Assembly: GCA_963921935.1 (NCBI GenBank)
Contig: OY998175.1
Coordinates: 287,464,246-287,528,245 of the forward strand
Length of the DNA stretch: 64,000 nucleotides
Direction: 5' to 3'
Source: Galeruca laticollis
Taxonomy: Eukaryota > Arthropoda > Insecta > Coleoptera > Chrysomelidae
The notes below the pieces were generated by a model. The model made no database searches. It was not told the origin of the DNA and saw only the letters and a list, made by a program, of their open reading frames with translations. The translations under genes and the position numbers were made by a program. Below, piece by piece: positions 10,056 to 20,153 of this stretch; positions within the stretch are counted from its first letter, which is position 1, and every line of letters starts with the position of its first letter.

Positions 10056-10830
10056 TCACAGAGTATTAAGCCCTTCCCGCCACAGGCGTCGCTTTAGTTG
10101 CCCCATTTCTATTTCAGAATTTATACCAACCGTGCGACGTCGTAACATTGATAATATCGCAACCTCTTTGATGTAAATATCAAGAGGAGTAATCTCAATG
10201 ATCACCTCCATAGCAGCGGTTGATGTTGTTCTTATGGCTCCTGTAATCTTAATGTAAGCTATCCATTGTATATGGTATATTTTGTTTAGTGTCGTCGTCT
10301 GCAGTATTTTTGGTACCCAGGCAATGGCTCCGTATGTAAGCAAGTGCGACCCACTGTCCTTCTGCACTTTTCATAGGCAACAGATGCTCCATTCACTCAA
10401 TTATCTAGGTAAGAATTCCGCACTAACTTTTTATCAACAACTCTTCAGAAAAGTTTAGTTTGCAATCGATAATTTCAGGAGGGTTTAAGCTCGATATTCT
10501 CCTTTTTCTGGTAATCAGGACCATCTCAGTTTTATTTTGGTTGATAGACAGTGAGTGTTTTCAAATTTACCAGTTTTCAGAATAGCTATGTCATCTGCTT
10601 ATGCTGTAGTGTAGAATCCGATGCTGTTGAAATGGTTAATCAGAGTGTCCAGAACTATGTTCCAGAGAAGTGGTGATAACACCCCTCCCTACGGACATCC
10701 CCTTGTAACCACTCCTCTAACTGTAATGTCTCTCTTAGAATTGAAACGCTTAACGATTTTTGTGCTGATATTGAGATTGAGTACTGCAAAACAATATGGC
10801 TGGTACTGATGTCTGCGGTCGAACGAGTTT
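10056..10830 (-). pseudogene. I/LOA-type LINE reverse transcriptase fragment
   Basis: On the minus strand, broken frames give RDITVRGVVTRGCP then a stop, GGVLSPLLWN and a degraded ADDIAIL active-site block near 10600. From 10367 down come YGAIAWVPK, ITGAIRTTSTAAMEV and ITPLDIYIKE. These match, block for block, the RT-to-thumb region of the nearly complete LINE at 43727-49242 (WWPKTQQ, LGITGAI, TAALEVMLNLPPL). Endonuclease, RNase H and both ends are missing. Confidence 0.75.
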
Positions 10831-11620
10831 TGAAAATGTACACTGGCAAATGTCCAACTGCATTAAAAACTGTTTTCCAAGATCATATCTCAGAACTTTG
10901 GCACTATTTTATCCATGCTCAAGCACCTACCTTCCATCGAATTATTTCAAAGATTGACGGTCAAACAAAAGGCTATTTCAGTTGCAAGATAGGCTAACCA
11001 GTTGGAACAAAATTTAATCAAAAACAAAACGCAGCTTAATGGCCAGCTGGGTCACAATGAAGGAGGCTTTGTGAAGACTACGGCTAAAATTTTTCATAAA
11101 ACTTGTCAGGAGTATGTATACCAATAGACGTTCTTCACTGAAGAACCAATTTCAATGGGTCAATTTGGCTGTGTTTCCAACATGGCAAAGTTGTTCAAAA
11201 ACTTATACCAATAATAATAAATTCACATTTTTCTTGAACTGGATTCTGATACATTTGACGAATTTGCACATTTAACAAATTATGTAACACTAGACAATGT
11301 TTCAGAATGGAATAACTCAAATACAACCACAGAAAATCGTTGGATAGAAATATTTAATCATTTTGTAAACAACAACTATTTTCATCAACATTTTTTTACG
11401 ACTATAGAATAGGCTTTGTGTCTACCTGGTACAAATGCCTGCACCGGGAGAATATTCAGTATGATAAATAAGATATGAACATCAGACAAAACACAGCTAA
11501 GGGTATTAATGCTCAAGACGATACTTGTTGTAAAAGTGGACATAAATAGCACTTGCTAAGAATAGTACTCATATTTAAAATCGTCACCAACTTTATTAAA
11601 AAAATGTGTTCGTCTTAAAA
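10809..11620 (+). pseudogene. hAT-superfamily transposase remnant
   Basis: The clear part is 11270-11600. It encodes RWIEIFNHF, then LCLPGTNACTERIFSMINK and a WTSDKTQL segment, which is the C-terminal hAT dimerisation region as seen in ZBED-like insect hAT proteins. Stops at about 11411 and 11548 and other breaks disable it. An open frame at 10809-10997 lies upstream in the same orientation and may be an earlier part, but it has no diagnostic motif. Ends and duplications were not found. Confidence 0.6.
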
Positions 11621-12099
11621 GTATCAGAACATTTAAATTTTAATTGTTTATTCATGTTAGTTAGTAGAATTTGTAACAAACAAGTTTAAAGCTACTAATA
11701 AAATTAGTAACCTATCAAAGTTTTATTCCTATTCGCCAATTTCCTACAAAAATATAACAAATTGTTATTCTGTTACCTATTTAATTTGATAAAATGGCGA
11801 ATGCGCCCGTGTCCCGTTTCTTTCTCCAACAAATAGGATCACTTATTACAATCCCCCATTTTTTCCATTTCATTTTACATTCACTACCAATTGATACAAC
11901 TTTATCAGATGCAAATAACAATGCTAAGTTGACTTCTTTTAAAATGTTAGATAGAAACAACAAGTAATATATGAAACAATGGAGCTAAACAGTTTTGGAA
12001 ATAGTTAACTTAGTATATCCTAAGTTTAAGGAGAACAGCAACAAAGATGGAAGTTTCCAAACTCTAATAGTATAAACAGACAGTTTTCAGGGACGTAAC
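11621..12099. other. No gene recognised
   Basis: AT-rich spacer between the hAT remnant and the DUF7869-like fragment. Confidence 0.4.
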
Positions 12100-12835
12100 G
12101 AAATTCTTGATAAAAAAAGGTGCACACATAATAATTCACTTACAAAAGTGCCCACCCACGCACCACCTTTCTAATGCTAAAAGTTTTTATCCATTAAAAC
12201 TATGGACACCGTACATAAACATGTTTATGTACGGTGCTAGGGACCTTGAATTTTACTATATACGACGCTGCCGAAAAAACAGCATACTGCATGGTTTGGG
12301 AGGAAACAGTCGCTGGTAGAGGCAGACATGAAATTGCATCAGCCTTGGTTAAATGAGCAAACGAATTTTCGAATAACTCGAGCAAAGAGACATTGATCAT
12401 TTAGTCCGACAATTGCACAAGCCAAAATTGAAGTATTATGTTGGCAGTAAACTATCGTACTTCTACCTACTTAACAATTTCTGTCCCTTATTAAAATTGC
12501 TTGTACATAAATTCGTTTGGAAAAGACATACTCATATGGAAGCAGACCATATTCATACTCTGATTGAGCGGAGCGTCAAGAAACAACTAACCATGAAAAT
12601 AGCGGCACCATGGGATTACCAACAGTTGATTAGAAGGACAGGGGCCAAAGTTGAAAACATGGAAGTAAATGATTTTGAAAACTTCGACTTTCTCTATGTA
12701 TCCACTAACTCTCCTTTCGTAAACCGAAAAATTAACACGGAAAAACAGAATTTTCTCATTTCATCGGCAGTAGGGAGAGAGGTGCGTCGTGAGAACCCTG
12801 CCCTACTATATTACATAACATAATTTTACGACAAA
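12100..12835 (+). pseudogene. DUF7869-like protein fragment of a repeated insect family
   Basis: Fragmented frames on the plus strand contain YDAAEKTAYC, VWEETVAGRGRHEIASALVK, then from about 12470 LLKLLVHKFVWKRHTHME, ADHIHTLIER and DYQQLIRRTGAKVENMEV. A conserved order of an RG-EIAS block followed by a GHT-ME(A/C)D block is what I associate with DUF7869-type proteins, which are multicopy in insect genomes and may derive from a transposon. A stop interrupts after SALVK. The region resembling the conserved SDxCxxQN block is frameshifted. Function is unknown. Confidence 0.45.
12207..12236. repeat. Perfect 30-bp palindrome
   Basis: The arm CACCGTACATAAACA is followed directly by its reverse complement (axis between 12221 and 12222). 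It interrupts the DUF7869-like frame and could form a cruciform or hairpin. Confidence 0.85.
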
Positions 12836-13754
12836 TAATACAAATGTGTCGATTTATGTAGAACTTCCAGGAACAAACTGTCAATTCCAGACGAGCTACC
12901 TGCAATTTGAAAAAGTCCAACAGGCATAAGTGCAAAAAAGCATCAAAATCTTTTAAATTTGTATCAATGGATATCCTCTCAGTTTCACGGGTTTTACAAA
13001 TATATGACAATTTATAATCGAGAAGTAGGATCGGACTAAGAGTGACTCCTATTCTGTCTTTTATGTTTTAAGTTTTTTCTTCTGCCATTTTAATGTTGAA
13101 TTTAAATCGTTACTTTATACTTTTTCTTATTTACCTGTATTTTTGTTTAGTGGTAAATAATCGTAAGGGCCTTTATTATGACCAGGTAAAGTGTGTAGCT
13201 AATACCTTACAATGTAATCAATTTTCCACAACTTACTGAATCATAAACTCAATACATCAGAACTGTGTTTTTTTGTTTTATCAGCAGTAAAATATAATCT
13301 TTGTGTTTTAAAATTTTAAACTTCATTATTTCTGAATTTATAAAACGGGAGATACGACCCGTTACCACTAAGGTACAGATATACTGAACCAATAGGTAGA
13401 TCGATTCAAAAATAGTTATTGAACGTCAATATAAACTCAATAAGAGTAAAGATAATTCGAACTATACCAAACATATAGAGCATTATTGTTAGCCTTGACC
13501 TTATTTGTTGGCGTCCCATGATAGTCGATGTTTTGTATCTAAGAGAACTAGTCGATTAAGGTTTTGTTGTATGTTATTGGCACTTGTGTTACTATTTTTT
13601 GACCCGCCGCATATTGGACTCAGCATACGCACAACCCATGCACAAAGACTGCGAACGATCAACGTACACTTATTGACTTCGATTCTGAATCACTCTGAAA
13701 CGAACGTACTAGAAGCAAGAAGATTAGCGATGACTACACAAAAAAAATAGAAGA
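12836..13754. other. No gene recognised
   Basis: Spacer before the RTE-like LINE. A short open frame at 13505-13750 begins with a hydrophobic stretch, but it runs into LINE-like sequence and has no recognisable family. Confidence 0.4.
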
Positions 13755-14308
13755 AGAGGGAAGATATTTAATCCCACATAGGAAACGAATAAGGCAACAA
13801 GGACACAAGTTATTCTTCAAAAGAAACAAATTAGGTAAAGACGGTCGTGAAGATGGTGCAAACAATATCGAACGAGTCAAACAATTTAGATGTCTGAAGT
13901 GCATGCTTAACGAAACATGGTACCCAGACCAGAAAATAAAATTCAGGATACAATAGGCATGAATAATTTTCCTAAGACTCAAAAAATTTCTTGCAGACAG
14001 GAACTTAAGCTTCAGCATCAGATACAGAATGGTAAGATGTTATGCCTGGTCAGTACTGTTGTATGAAATGGAGGCGTGGACGTTGAAAACAAATACAATT
14101 AACAAAATTGAATCCTTCGAAATGCGGATCCTACAACGAATGCTCAAAATACCCTGGATTGACCACGTAACAAATGAAAAAGTTCTCCGAAGGGCTGAAC
14201 TAACAGATCGACAACTCTTCGATACAATAAAAAAAATTGAATATCTGGGACATATAATATGTGGAGAAAGTTATCACCTTCAACGCCTTGCTCTACAAGA
14301 AAACATTG
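13755..14308 (+). pseudogene. RTE-like LINE, 3' part of pol (first segment)
   Basis: The plus strand reads the region after the RT palm of an RTE-type LINE. Words in order are NNIERVKQFRCL, FLADRNLSF, RYRMVRCYAWSVLLYEMEAW, NKIESFEMRILQRMLKIPW, DHVTNEKVLRRAEL, KIEYLGHI and LQRLALQENI. Stops at about 13955 and shifts show decay. The frame is cut at 14308 by Copia-A and continues at 32962, where the next expected residues follow. CATTG is duplicated on both sides of the insertion (14304-14308 and 32962-32966). Confidence 0.8.
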
Positions 14309-14506
14309 TGTTGTTATTTTTTGACTTAATAAGTTCAAGTCCCGTTCCGTTACAAAATCCAGAATATACATGATATATGTTTCAACCACGTTGACGCTGA
14401 GATAGTGCCATAAAAATAATCTTTTCCTTTCATTATAAAATAGTATTACTTCTTAATTTTATTAAAATTATTGAACACTGAAGTACAAGTTATTACTTAA
14501 TCTACA
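14309..14506 (+). repeat. Copia-A 5' LTR (198 bp)
   Basis: It runs from TGTTG to CTACA. The first ~33 bases match the start of the 3' LTR at 32915. The 3' copy is mostly deleted, so divergence cannot be used for age. Confidence 0.8.
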
Positions 14507-14523
14507 GGTTATGAGCTCGGGCA
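14507..14523 (+). promoter_or_regulatory. Copia-A primer binding site
   Basis: GGTTATGAGCTCGGGCA abuts the LTR end directly. The first eight bases are the same as in the Copia-B site (52594-52608), which matches the internal anticodon region of initiator tRNA-Met used by insect copia. Here the match decays after GGTTATGAGC. Confidence 0.6.
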
Positions 14524-14686
14524 CCAGTGGTTAGTATAAAAAAGGATGTTTTTTAACCCAATAATGCCCAGAACTATTTTTTTGTAACTGTTTATAAATC
14601 TAGTAAAATTATAGTAGTTACAACATAAATTAAAGAAATTTATGGTTATTTTGAGTATTTTGTGTATTTTTTTTTCAATGACGACT

Positions 14687-14702
14687 GTTGCAATAACGCA
14701 AC
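14687..14702. repeat. piggyBac subterminal palindrome family
   Basis: GTTGC-N6-GCAAC here is repeated as GTTGTGAAAATGCAAC at 20039-20054 and as the exact GTTGCGAAAACGCAAC at 20094-20109 and 23019-23034. All four copies are in piggyBac-derived sequence close to its two ends. They are likely transposase-binding or hairpin sites of this family. Their positions also show which intervening stretches are native piggyBac. Confidence 0.75.
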
Positions 14703-14819
14703 ACCGGGCAAAAAGGTTACATAGAAAAAATTTAACAAAACTAAATAGTTTGGAGTAGTTTATTGAAAATACTTATAAAATATAATGTAATTTATTCTGA
14801 ATGATATTTAAAGAAACAT

Positions 14820-16271
14820 TTCTCATGGAGGGCCACATTACATTTGGTGCATTTTTTTATTGTTGTGGAATGGCAGATATTGTCATAACGAGCATCTAAA
14901 GTAGTACGTTTGCGAATTGACTGCACCGGTCCTGGTCTCGATGGTGGCGTGCCAAAACATGTAAGCAGTCCCCAATATTTCTTCGAAATTCTAATAAATC
15001 CATATCCGGCTGATCTGAGACTTCCCTTCTCATTTTGCGATATAAAAGCCAGGCATTCTGTACGGCAACGTCAATTTCCCAAAAAAAAGTGGTCTTTCAT
15101 CTCAGGCTTGTTCTGTAATATGCAACGTTTTGATCCATTCGATCCGTTCCGCCCATATTTTCGTTATAATTTTTAACCAGGTTTGGTTGCACGACTTTAA
15201 TTTTTTTATTTTCAGCAAATGAATATCTAGTAGCTTCATAAGTTGGGTTTGCACCTTGGCAATTAGAAGCAAGAATTACTAAGCTATTGTCATTCCATTT
15301 ACATACTAAGAGTTCATTTTTTTTGTCGTAATATATTTCATGCTGACCCCTACCGATTTTTTTGTAACCTCAGATAGAGGGCACTTTTCAACCCTATTGG
15401 ATCATAGTGTTCCCACATATCCTATCTAGTCGACAGTCAACTTATCTAATAGTTTTAAACCCGTAAAATAATTGTCTGCATATAAAACATGAGGTATACA
15501 TTCATCGCCTATAAGTTTAGGAATATGATCGGCACACTGCAAAATTATACTTCCACCTAGACCAAATTCTGCTTTATATTTATTTTCTTTACCCTTGGCA
15601 CCTTGATAAATTTGGAAGTCAATTAGATATCCAGATTTTATATTCCAGCATCAGATTTTGTAGACGAACCGTATTGGTTATGTGCTGCTTCATTCCATGC
15701 CGTCCATAGTATGGGATCATGGCCTCGTCTATACTAGATTCTGTTTCCCAAATTGTATATTCAAAAAAAGATTTTTTTAACATTTATATGTAAGGTAGAA
15801 TTTTATATGTTTTGTCTGTTGGGTCTAACTTTTGGTTATCATTCAAATGAAGGAATCTGATAATGGTTTCAAATCTGTTACGTCGTATACTATTTGAAAT
15901 CATAATATTTTTTACATCTTCTGATTCCTCCCAGTACATACGTCTCCTGAAATTTACGTTATATCCACTAACTAATAAAATACCTATAAAGACTTTCAAT
16001 TCATCAACGCCCAATTCAAGTGTATGTCCTTTTTGGAAAGCATAACGAACTGTTTCTTTTACAATATGGGTAAAAAGTTTATCACTAAAAAAAAATGGAA
16101 TATTTGAAGCGGAGTAAGCGGGCGCGAATAAAATGATGGCAGAAAATTATTCCACTCCGATTTTTTTTTAGATAGACGGGAACATAGTAAATTATCGACA
16201 GGTAAATCGCCTTGAATCCAATTCCGTGAAATTTTAGCCGATTTTCTTCGTGTAGATAATCTCTGAGGAAC
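14820..16271 (-). pseudogene. piggyBac transposase, catalytic and C-terminal part
   Basis: On the minus strand, broken frames run in order from RLSTRRKSAKISRNW and QGDLPVDNL to DELKVFIGILLVSGYNV, RRRMYWEES, RRNRFETIIRFLHLNDN, IDEAMIPYYGRHG (first catalytic Asp) and YADNYFTGLKLLDKL (second Asp). A Cys/His-rich tail with CTKCNVALHE follows near 14840. These are the DDE_Tnp_1_7 domain and the piggyBac C-terminal zinc-binding tail. Multiple frameshifts and stops disable it. The N-terminal part continues at 18371-18813 beyond the inserted LINE. Confidence 0.85.
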
Positions 16272-16440
16272 TGTTTTTTTTTTAATAGAAATGCTTTTTA
16301 TTTCAACAAGTGTACAAAGTCACAGTACAATGTATGAAAAACTAATCTCTTAGCCTATCACATGTTCAGACTATAAAGGATTCTTAAAACTAATTACACA
16401 TAATTACAATGTTCAGGACGAGCTCAATTAATAGTCTCGA

Positions 16441-16515
16441 AAAAATTTCATACATACATACGCATACATATACATACATACATACACATATACATGCACA
16501 CACATATACATACAA
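16441..16515. repeat. CATA/CACA microsatellite
   Basis: Irregular runs of CATA, CACA and TATA units within the 3' UTR of the CR1-type LINE. This accounts for the Tyr/Val/Cys-rich and His/Thr-rich open frames on the two strands here. Confidence 0.85.
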
Positions 16516-16609
16516 CAACAAAACAAAAGAATATATGTATATAATCATAATTTTTTGTGAAGCATTGTTCCTAATCAGCAATAAATGCTGGCACCGGAAC
16601 CTATATATT

Positions 16610-18355
16610 TTAAGTTTCATGGCCATTTACAAATTGCATCATTTCTGCTTTGAACGAGAAATAACTATCTTTATTTTTTATATAGTTTGGCAAAAGATTG
16701 AATGACTGAAGACATTTAGAAAAGGGATTATTTAGAGCAATTTTCGTTCTCACCTGGGGTAGATAAATTTGGTCTTGACTTCTAGTTTCATATGAATGTA
16801 TTTCATTAATTATATTCAATTTTGTGTTGCATTTCTGTTGATTGTTTGTTATTTTGTAGATAAATTTACATTGTTCTATCTGTAGAATTTTTTCCAGCGG
16901 TAATATTTTAGTTTGATCGTAGATCATTTCTGTATTAGCCCTGTAACCATAGCCAAATAAAGTTTTTACCACCTTATTTTGAAGAGTTTTGATTTTTTTA
17001 AATAATGTCTGAGAACATACCCCCCAGTTTGTGATCAGATATCGGAATATAGAAAGAAAATAAGCATTATATATCATAATTTTATTCTGTAGATTCAAGT
17101 AGCTCTGACATCTATAAAGTGCTCCAATCATTGGTACAATTTTCTTTATCATGTGCTCTGCATGTTTGTGCCAATTTAGTTTGTCATCGATTACCAATCC
17201 TAGATATTTGGTATAATCCACCTTTTGAATGGCCTGATCCCCAATTTTGATATCTGGGTCCCAGCTTTCTTTATTTTTATTTTTGAAGAGCATATACACT
17301 GTTTTTCTCACATTTATTTGCAGCTTGTTAGCTAGGAGCCATTTACCATATAGTTGTAGATCACTATTTACCAAGGCTTGCAATTCTCCCAAGTTAGATC
17401 CCTCATATACTAGGATGGTATCATCTGCGAATATGTAATAGCGAGCTTTAAGATTTGCCTTTTTCAGATTTAGGGTGTGTAGTGAATATAATAGTGGCCC
17501 AAGGACTGAGCCTTGTGGGACTCCGCAGTTTATGATTGCGATTTCACTATTTACTTTATGCAGAGACACATACTGTTGACGATCCTTTAGATATGATTTT
17601 AATATACTTGCACTTTTTCCTCTTATACCTAATAGATACAATTTCTCGAGTAGTATTTCATGATCCACTACATCGAATGCTTTTTGTAAGTCAATAAATA
17701 TTGTTAGGACAAATTTTTTGTCATCCAAGTTGGATACAACATGGTTCAGGAAGTCTGTTGTATCGCTTTGGGTGTTCGAGTGTTTCTGAAAACCATATTG
17801 ATACTTGTCCAATTCAACATACCTAGTAAGAAAGTTCATGATACGTTTTTTGAAAAGAATTTCCACAAATTTTGACAATGCACAAACTACAGTAATTGGG
17901 CGATAGTTTTCTAAATTGTTTTTTGGTCCTGTTTTATGGATAGGGGTAACCTTACCCACTTTCAGCTCCTTCGGAAATTCCCCTGTTTCAAACATTTTAT
18001 TAACCAAGTTGACTAAAATTGGTATTATTACCTCCTGTACTCTTAACAAATCTTTTGCAGAAATTTTATCATTACCCGGAGCAGAGTTTTCATTCAAAAT
18101 TTCTCTTACTTCTTTGATATTAGTATCATATAGGTACAAGGAGTTTTTTATATTGATTTCCTCGAAACAGTGTGAAAGTGGGTTACTTAAAAGTTTTGCA
18201 TTGATTTTATTGACGATTGATTGACCTATATCACAGAAATATTCGTTAAATTTGTTTCCAATTTCTAATTTATCAGTTAATAATGTTTTATCTACCTCTA
18301 TTGTATCTACACTAGTTTGTTTCTTTTCATGTTTTATTAGGTTATTTACGAAATT
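16610..18355 (-). CDS. CR1/L2-type LINE reverse transcriptase (5'-truncated)
   Basis: The frame is open from about 18355 down to 16610, with an internal Met at 18139. Upstream residues NKFNEYFCDIG are the usual pre-RT block. Then come SAPGNDKI, VTPIHKTGPKNNLENYRPI, LQKAFDVVDHEILLEKL, CGVPQGSVLGPLLYS, the catalytic YIFADDTILVYEG, KLQINVRKT, YTKYLGLVID and a thumb and C-terminal region ending in SFKAEMMQFV. The catalytic Asp pair is intact and no stop interrupts this 509-residue stretch, so the copy is young. The endonuclease and ORF1 are missing through 5' truncation, so it cannot be autonomous. A Jockey-group neighbour is possible; CR1/L2 fits best by eye. Confidence 0.85.
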   Translation of the reverse strand, partial: NFVNNLIKHEKKQTSVDTIEVDKTLLTDKLEIGNKFNEYFCDIGQSIVNKINAKLLSNPLSHCFEEINIKNSLYLYDTNIKEVREILNENSAPGNDKISAKDLLRVQEVIIPILVNLVNKMFETGEFPKELKVGKVTPIHKTGPKNNLENYRPITVVCALSKFVEILFKKRIMNFLTRYVELDKYQYGFQKHSNTQSDTTDFLNHVVSNLDDKKFVLTIFIDLQKAFDVVDHEILLEKLYLLGIRGKSASILKSYLKDRQQYVSLHKVNSEIAIINCGVPQGSVLGPLLYSLHTLNLKKANLKARYYIFADDTILVYEGSNLGELQALVNSDLQLYGKWLLANKLQINVRKTVYMLFKNKNKESWDPDIKIGDQAIQKVDYTKYLGLVIDDKLNWHKHAEHMIKKIVPMIGALYRCQSYLNLQNKIMIYNAYFLSIFRYLITNWGVCSQTLFKKIKTLQNKVVKTLFGYGYRANTEMIYDQTKILPLEKILQIEQCKFIYKITNNQQKCNTKLNIINEIHSYETRSQDQIYLPQVRTKIALNNPFSKCLQSFNLLPNYIKNKDSYFSFKAEMMQFVNGHET

Positions 18356-18370
18356 CCATTGTTTCTTTGG

Positions 18371-18813
18371 ATTTCCATCAGCGTCAGCGTTTCTGTTTCG
18401 TCTTCGATAAATGACTCATCGTCGTTTATATCAAGTGGTTCTTCAGTTGTTGTGGTTTGCAGTATTTCCCCAATATTTTCTTCGACAGAGGTTATGTTAT
18501 CTTCGTTAATTCTTATAGCATCTTCTTCATGAAAAATGGCAACAACTGCTTCTGCTTCTGACTGTAATTGGGGTCTACTCAAATTGTCAAATGTTCCACC
18601 AAAATCTTCATCACCGCTATCTTCATCGGTCAATTTGTGCGGATCGGGAGGGGCTAAATATACATTTGCACTGCTGGCTGACTGCATAATGGTTGATTCT
18701 TCAAGAATTGTCATTATTTTGTGCGTTCTGGCTTTATATATCATTTTTGGCTGAGACCCAACTTGATTAGTCCCTCTACTAAATTTTGAAGAAGGTGGAA
18801 TATTGTTGGACAT
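18371..18813 (-). pseudogene. piggyBac transposase, N-terminal part
   Basis: It starts with MSNNIPPSSKF at 18813 and shows the acidic N-terminal region typical of piggyBac-derived proteins: YLAPPDPHKLTDEDSGDEDF, GGTFDNLSRPQL and an Asp/Glu-rich tail. The frame is open until the LINE edge at about 18370, after which the residues belong to the LINE. The remainder of the protein is at 16271-14820. The Helentron-like piece lies about 40 bp upstream of the start codon, in the leader. Confidence 0.8.
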
Positions 18814-19198
18814 TTAGAAACCTTTTGTCAAAACATATAATTTTTGTTTGTTGGAACGAAGTTCCTTATCGCGCGTTGTGAAAGGAGGCTAGACGGAAAA
18901 AATTCTTACGAAAAGTTGTCACGACACTTTTTGAAGCTATTGTAAGCTGTGCGGCGTGCGCATGTTTCTCCAACCAAGTCATACGATTTATAATCTCCAC
19001 ATTTTGTGTGTTTAGCAAGTGTACGCGTCATAATTTTAATAAATTCAAAAACAAATCATATTTTAATATTACTTAGTATAGTTTTTTGTCTTTATTATGT
19101 TAATTAATTGTTGAGATTCTCTACAACAAAAATTGAAATAATATACTTCAGTTGCTTGCTGTATAATGAATAATACTTTTGAAATCTCATAAACATAT

Positions 19199-19270
19199 TT
19201 CTCGGTAGTATAGTGGTCAGTATCCCCGCCTGTCACGCGGGAGACCGGGGTTCGATTCCCCGCCGGGGAG
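19199..19270 (+). tRNA. tRNA-Asp (anticodon GTC)
   Basis: 72 bases fold as a full cloverleaf. The acceptor is TTCTCGG with CCGGGGA (two G-U pairs), the D arm is GTAT/GTAT, the anticodon stem is CCCGC/GCGGG with loop CTGTCAC (anticodon GTC), the T stem is CGGGG/CCCCG with loop TTCGATT, and the discriminator is G. Box A (TAGTATAGTGG) and box B (GGTTCGATTCC) match consensus, and a T-run follows at about 19273. Nothing in it looks degenerate. It sits between the two terminal hairpins of a Helentron-like element, so it is probably a captured gene rather than the ancestral locus. Confidence 0.93.
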
Positions 19271-19326
19271 GAATTTTTATTTTCTGAAAAATTCTTCGCC
19301 GGGGAGGAATTTTTATTTTCTGAAAT
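19261..19326 (+). repeat. 36-bp tandem duplication covering the tRNA 3' end
   Basis: The unit starting CGCCGGGGAGGAATTTTT (last tRNA bases plus terminator region) occurs at 19261-19296 and again from 19297 to 19326. The second copy carries the 3' acceptor strand but no rest of a tRNA. Confidence 0.9.
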
Positions 19327-19368
19327 TTCTTTTTTTTGCTTTTTGTAACACCAAATTTGTCGGTCATA

Positions 19369-19839
19369 ATGAACAATATTCAGAACTTGCACGTAAGACG
19401 TACAAATGTTGCAGATTTATGTGCGGCAGAGTGTGTAATGGAAGACGGTGTTACCTTAATCATGGCAGTCATATATGTCTCACCAAATAACAAATTAATA
19501 CATATTCAGGAGTTCATTCATCGAGCACTGGTAGAGTATTCTAAAGATGTATCTCGAACGCTTAACAGATACAACAAAAAATTAGATAAAGTTCCACTCA
19601 TTTTAGCCGGTGATTTTAACATCAACTTCAGTAATGAAAAATCAAAACCATTGGTACAGTTTCTAGAGGAAGAATTTGATTTAAGAATTAACAATAATCC
19701 AGCAGAATCAACAACAAAATATAATACTACCATTGATGCAGTTTTTTCAAGACATTTAAATAAAATAGAATCCCAAACATATGTTTCCTACTTCAGTTAC
19801 CACAAGCCAATTATTACGAAAATTGAGCCTACTGATTAA
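19369..19839 (+). CDS. Endonuclease C-terminal domain of a Helentron-type protein
   Basis: An uninterrupted frame of about 156 residues from ATG 19369 (open a little further upstream). It contains the exonuclease-endonuclease-phosphatase words VIYVSPNN, LAGDFNINFS, TTIDAVFSR and YFSYHKPII, where the usual terminal SDH is YHK. Helentron and Helitron2 proteins carry such a domain after the helicase. In LINEs it comes before the RT, and no RT follows here. The flanking terminal hairpins favour Helentron. The domain start (the Glu-containing first block) is missing, so it is truncated. Confidence 0.6.
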   Translation: MNNIQNLHVRRTNVADLCAAECVMEDGVTLIMAVIYVSPNNKLIHIQEFIHRALVEYSKDVSRTLNRYNKKLDKVPLILAGDFNINFSNEKSKPLVQFLEEEFDLRINNNPAESTTKYNTTIDAVFSRHLNKIESQTYVSYFSYHKPIITKIEPTD

Positions 19840-20153
19840 GTTTATATAACATTATATTTGTTAATAATAAAAAAAATATTATTATAACTTAAAAAAAAAA
19901 ATTTTATTACAATTCCTTCACTAATTAATCGAAAGGAACTTCGTTCCATCCGGGTGTCCCTTGACACCTCTCAACTTTTTTTTTCTAGTGAAAACTAACT
20001 TATTATATTTGAAAATACTTTATACTTTAGTTCCTGGCGTTGTGAAAATGCAACACCTACAATTATAGGTACTTAACACTATAATAGCTTCGTGTTGCGA
20101 AAACGCAACACTAGTAAATAAACAAACACAAAAATCGTAAACAAAAAACATAT

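Larger units (their letters stand above)
16272..18370 (-). mobile_element. 5'-truncated CR1-type LINE inside the piggyBac transposase
   Basis: The 3' end is marked by an A-run (T-run on the plus strand at 16272-16281), with a tail AATAAA just before it. The 5' end, near 18370, is truncated in front of the RT domain. The piggyBac frame stops at one edge and resumes at the other. The 3' UTR holds a CATA-type microsatellite (16441-16515). Confidence 0.8.
18845..19980 (+). mobile_element. Helentron-like fragment carrying a tRNA-Asp gene
   Basis: Both ends have the same 13-bp hairpin in opposite orientation: GGAACGAAGTTCC at 18853-18865 and GGAACTTCGTTCC at 19935-19947. Next to the right one is a second stem-loop GGTGTCCCTTGACACC (19953-19968) followed by a T-run, a Helitron/Helentron-like 3' end. 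Inside are a complete tRNA-Asp and the tail of an endonuclease ORF as found at the C terminus of Helentron proteins. The Rep and helicase parts are missing. It lies in the leader of the piggyBac transposase gene. Confidence 0.65.

Noticed and set aside
13505..13750. Plus-strand ORF starting with a hydrophobic, signal-like stretch
   Set aside because: It has no splice or family support, and its 3' part merges with LINE sequence in a different frame.
16390..16705. Open frames rich in Tyr/Val/Cys or His/Thr on both strands
   Set aside because: They are translations of the CATA/CACA microsatellite in a LINE 3' UTR.
19069..19392. Minus-strand open frame with NRTPVSRVTGGDTDHYT
   Set aside because: It is the antisense translation of the tRNA-Asp gene, a common artefact, not a protein gene.
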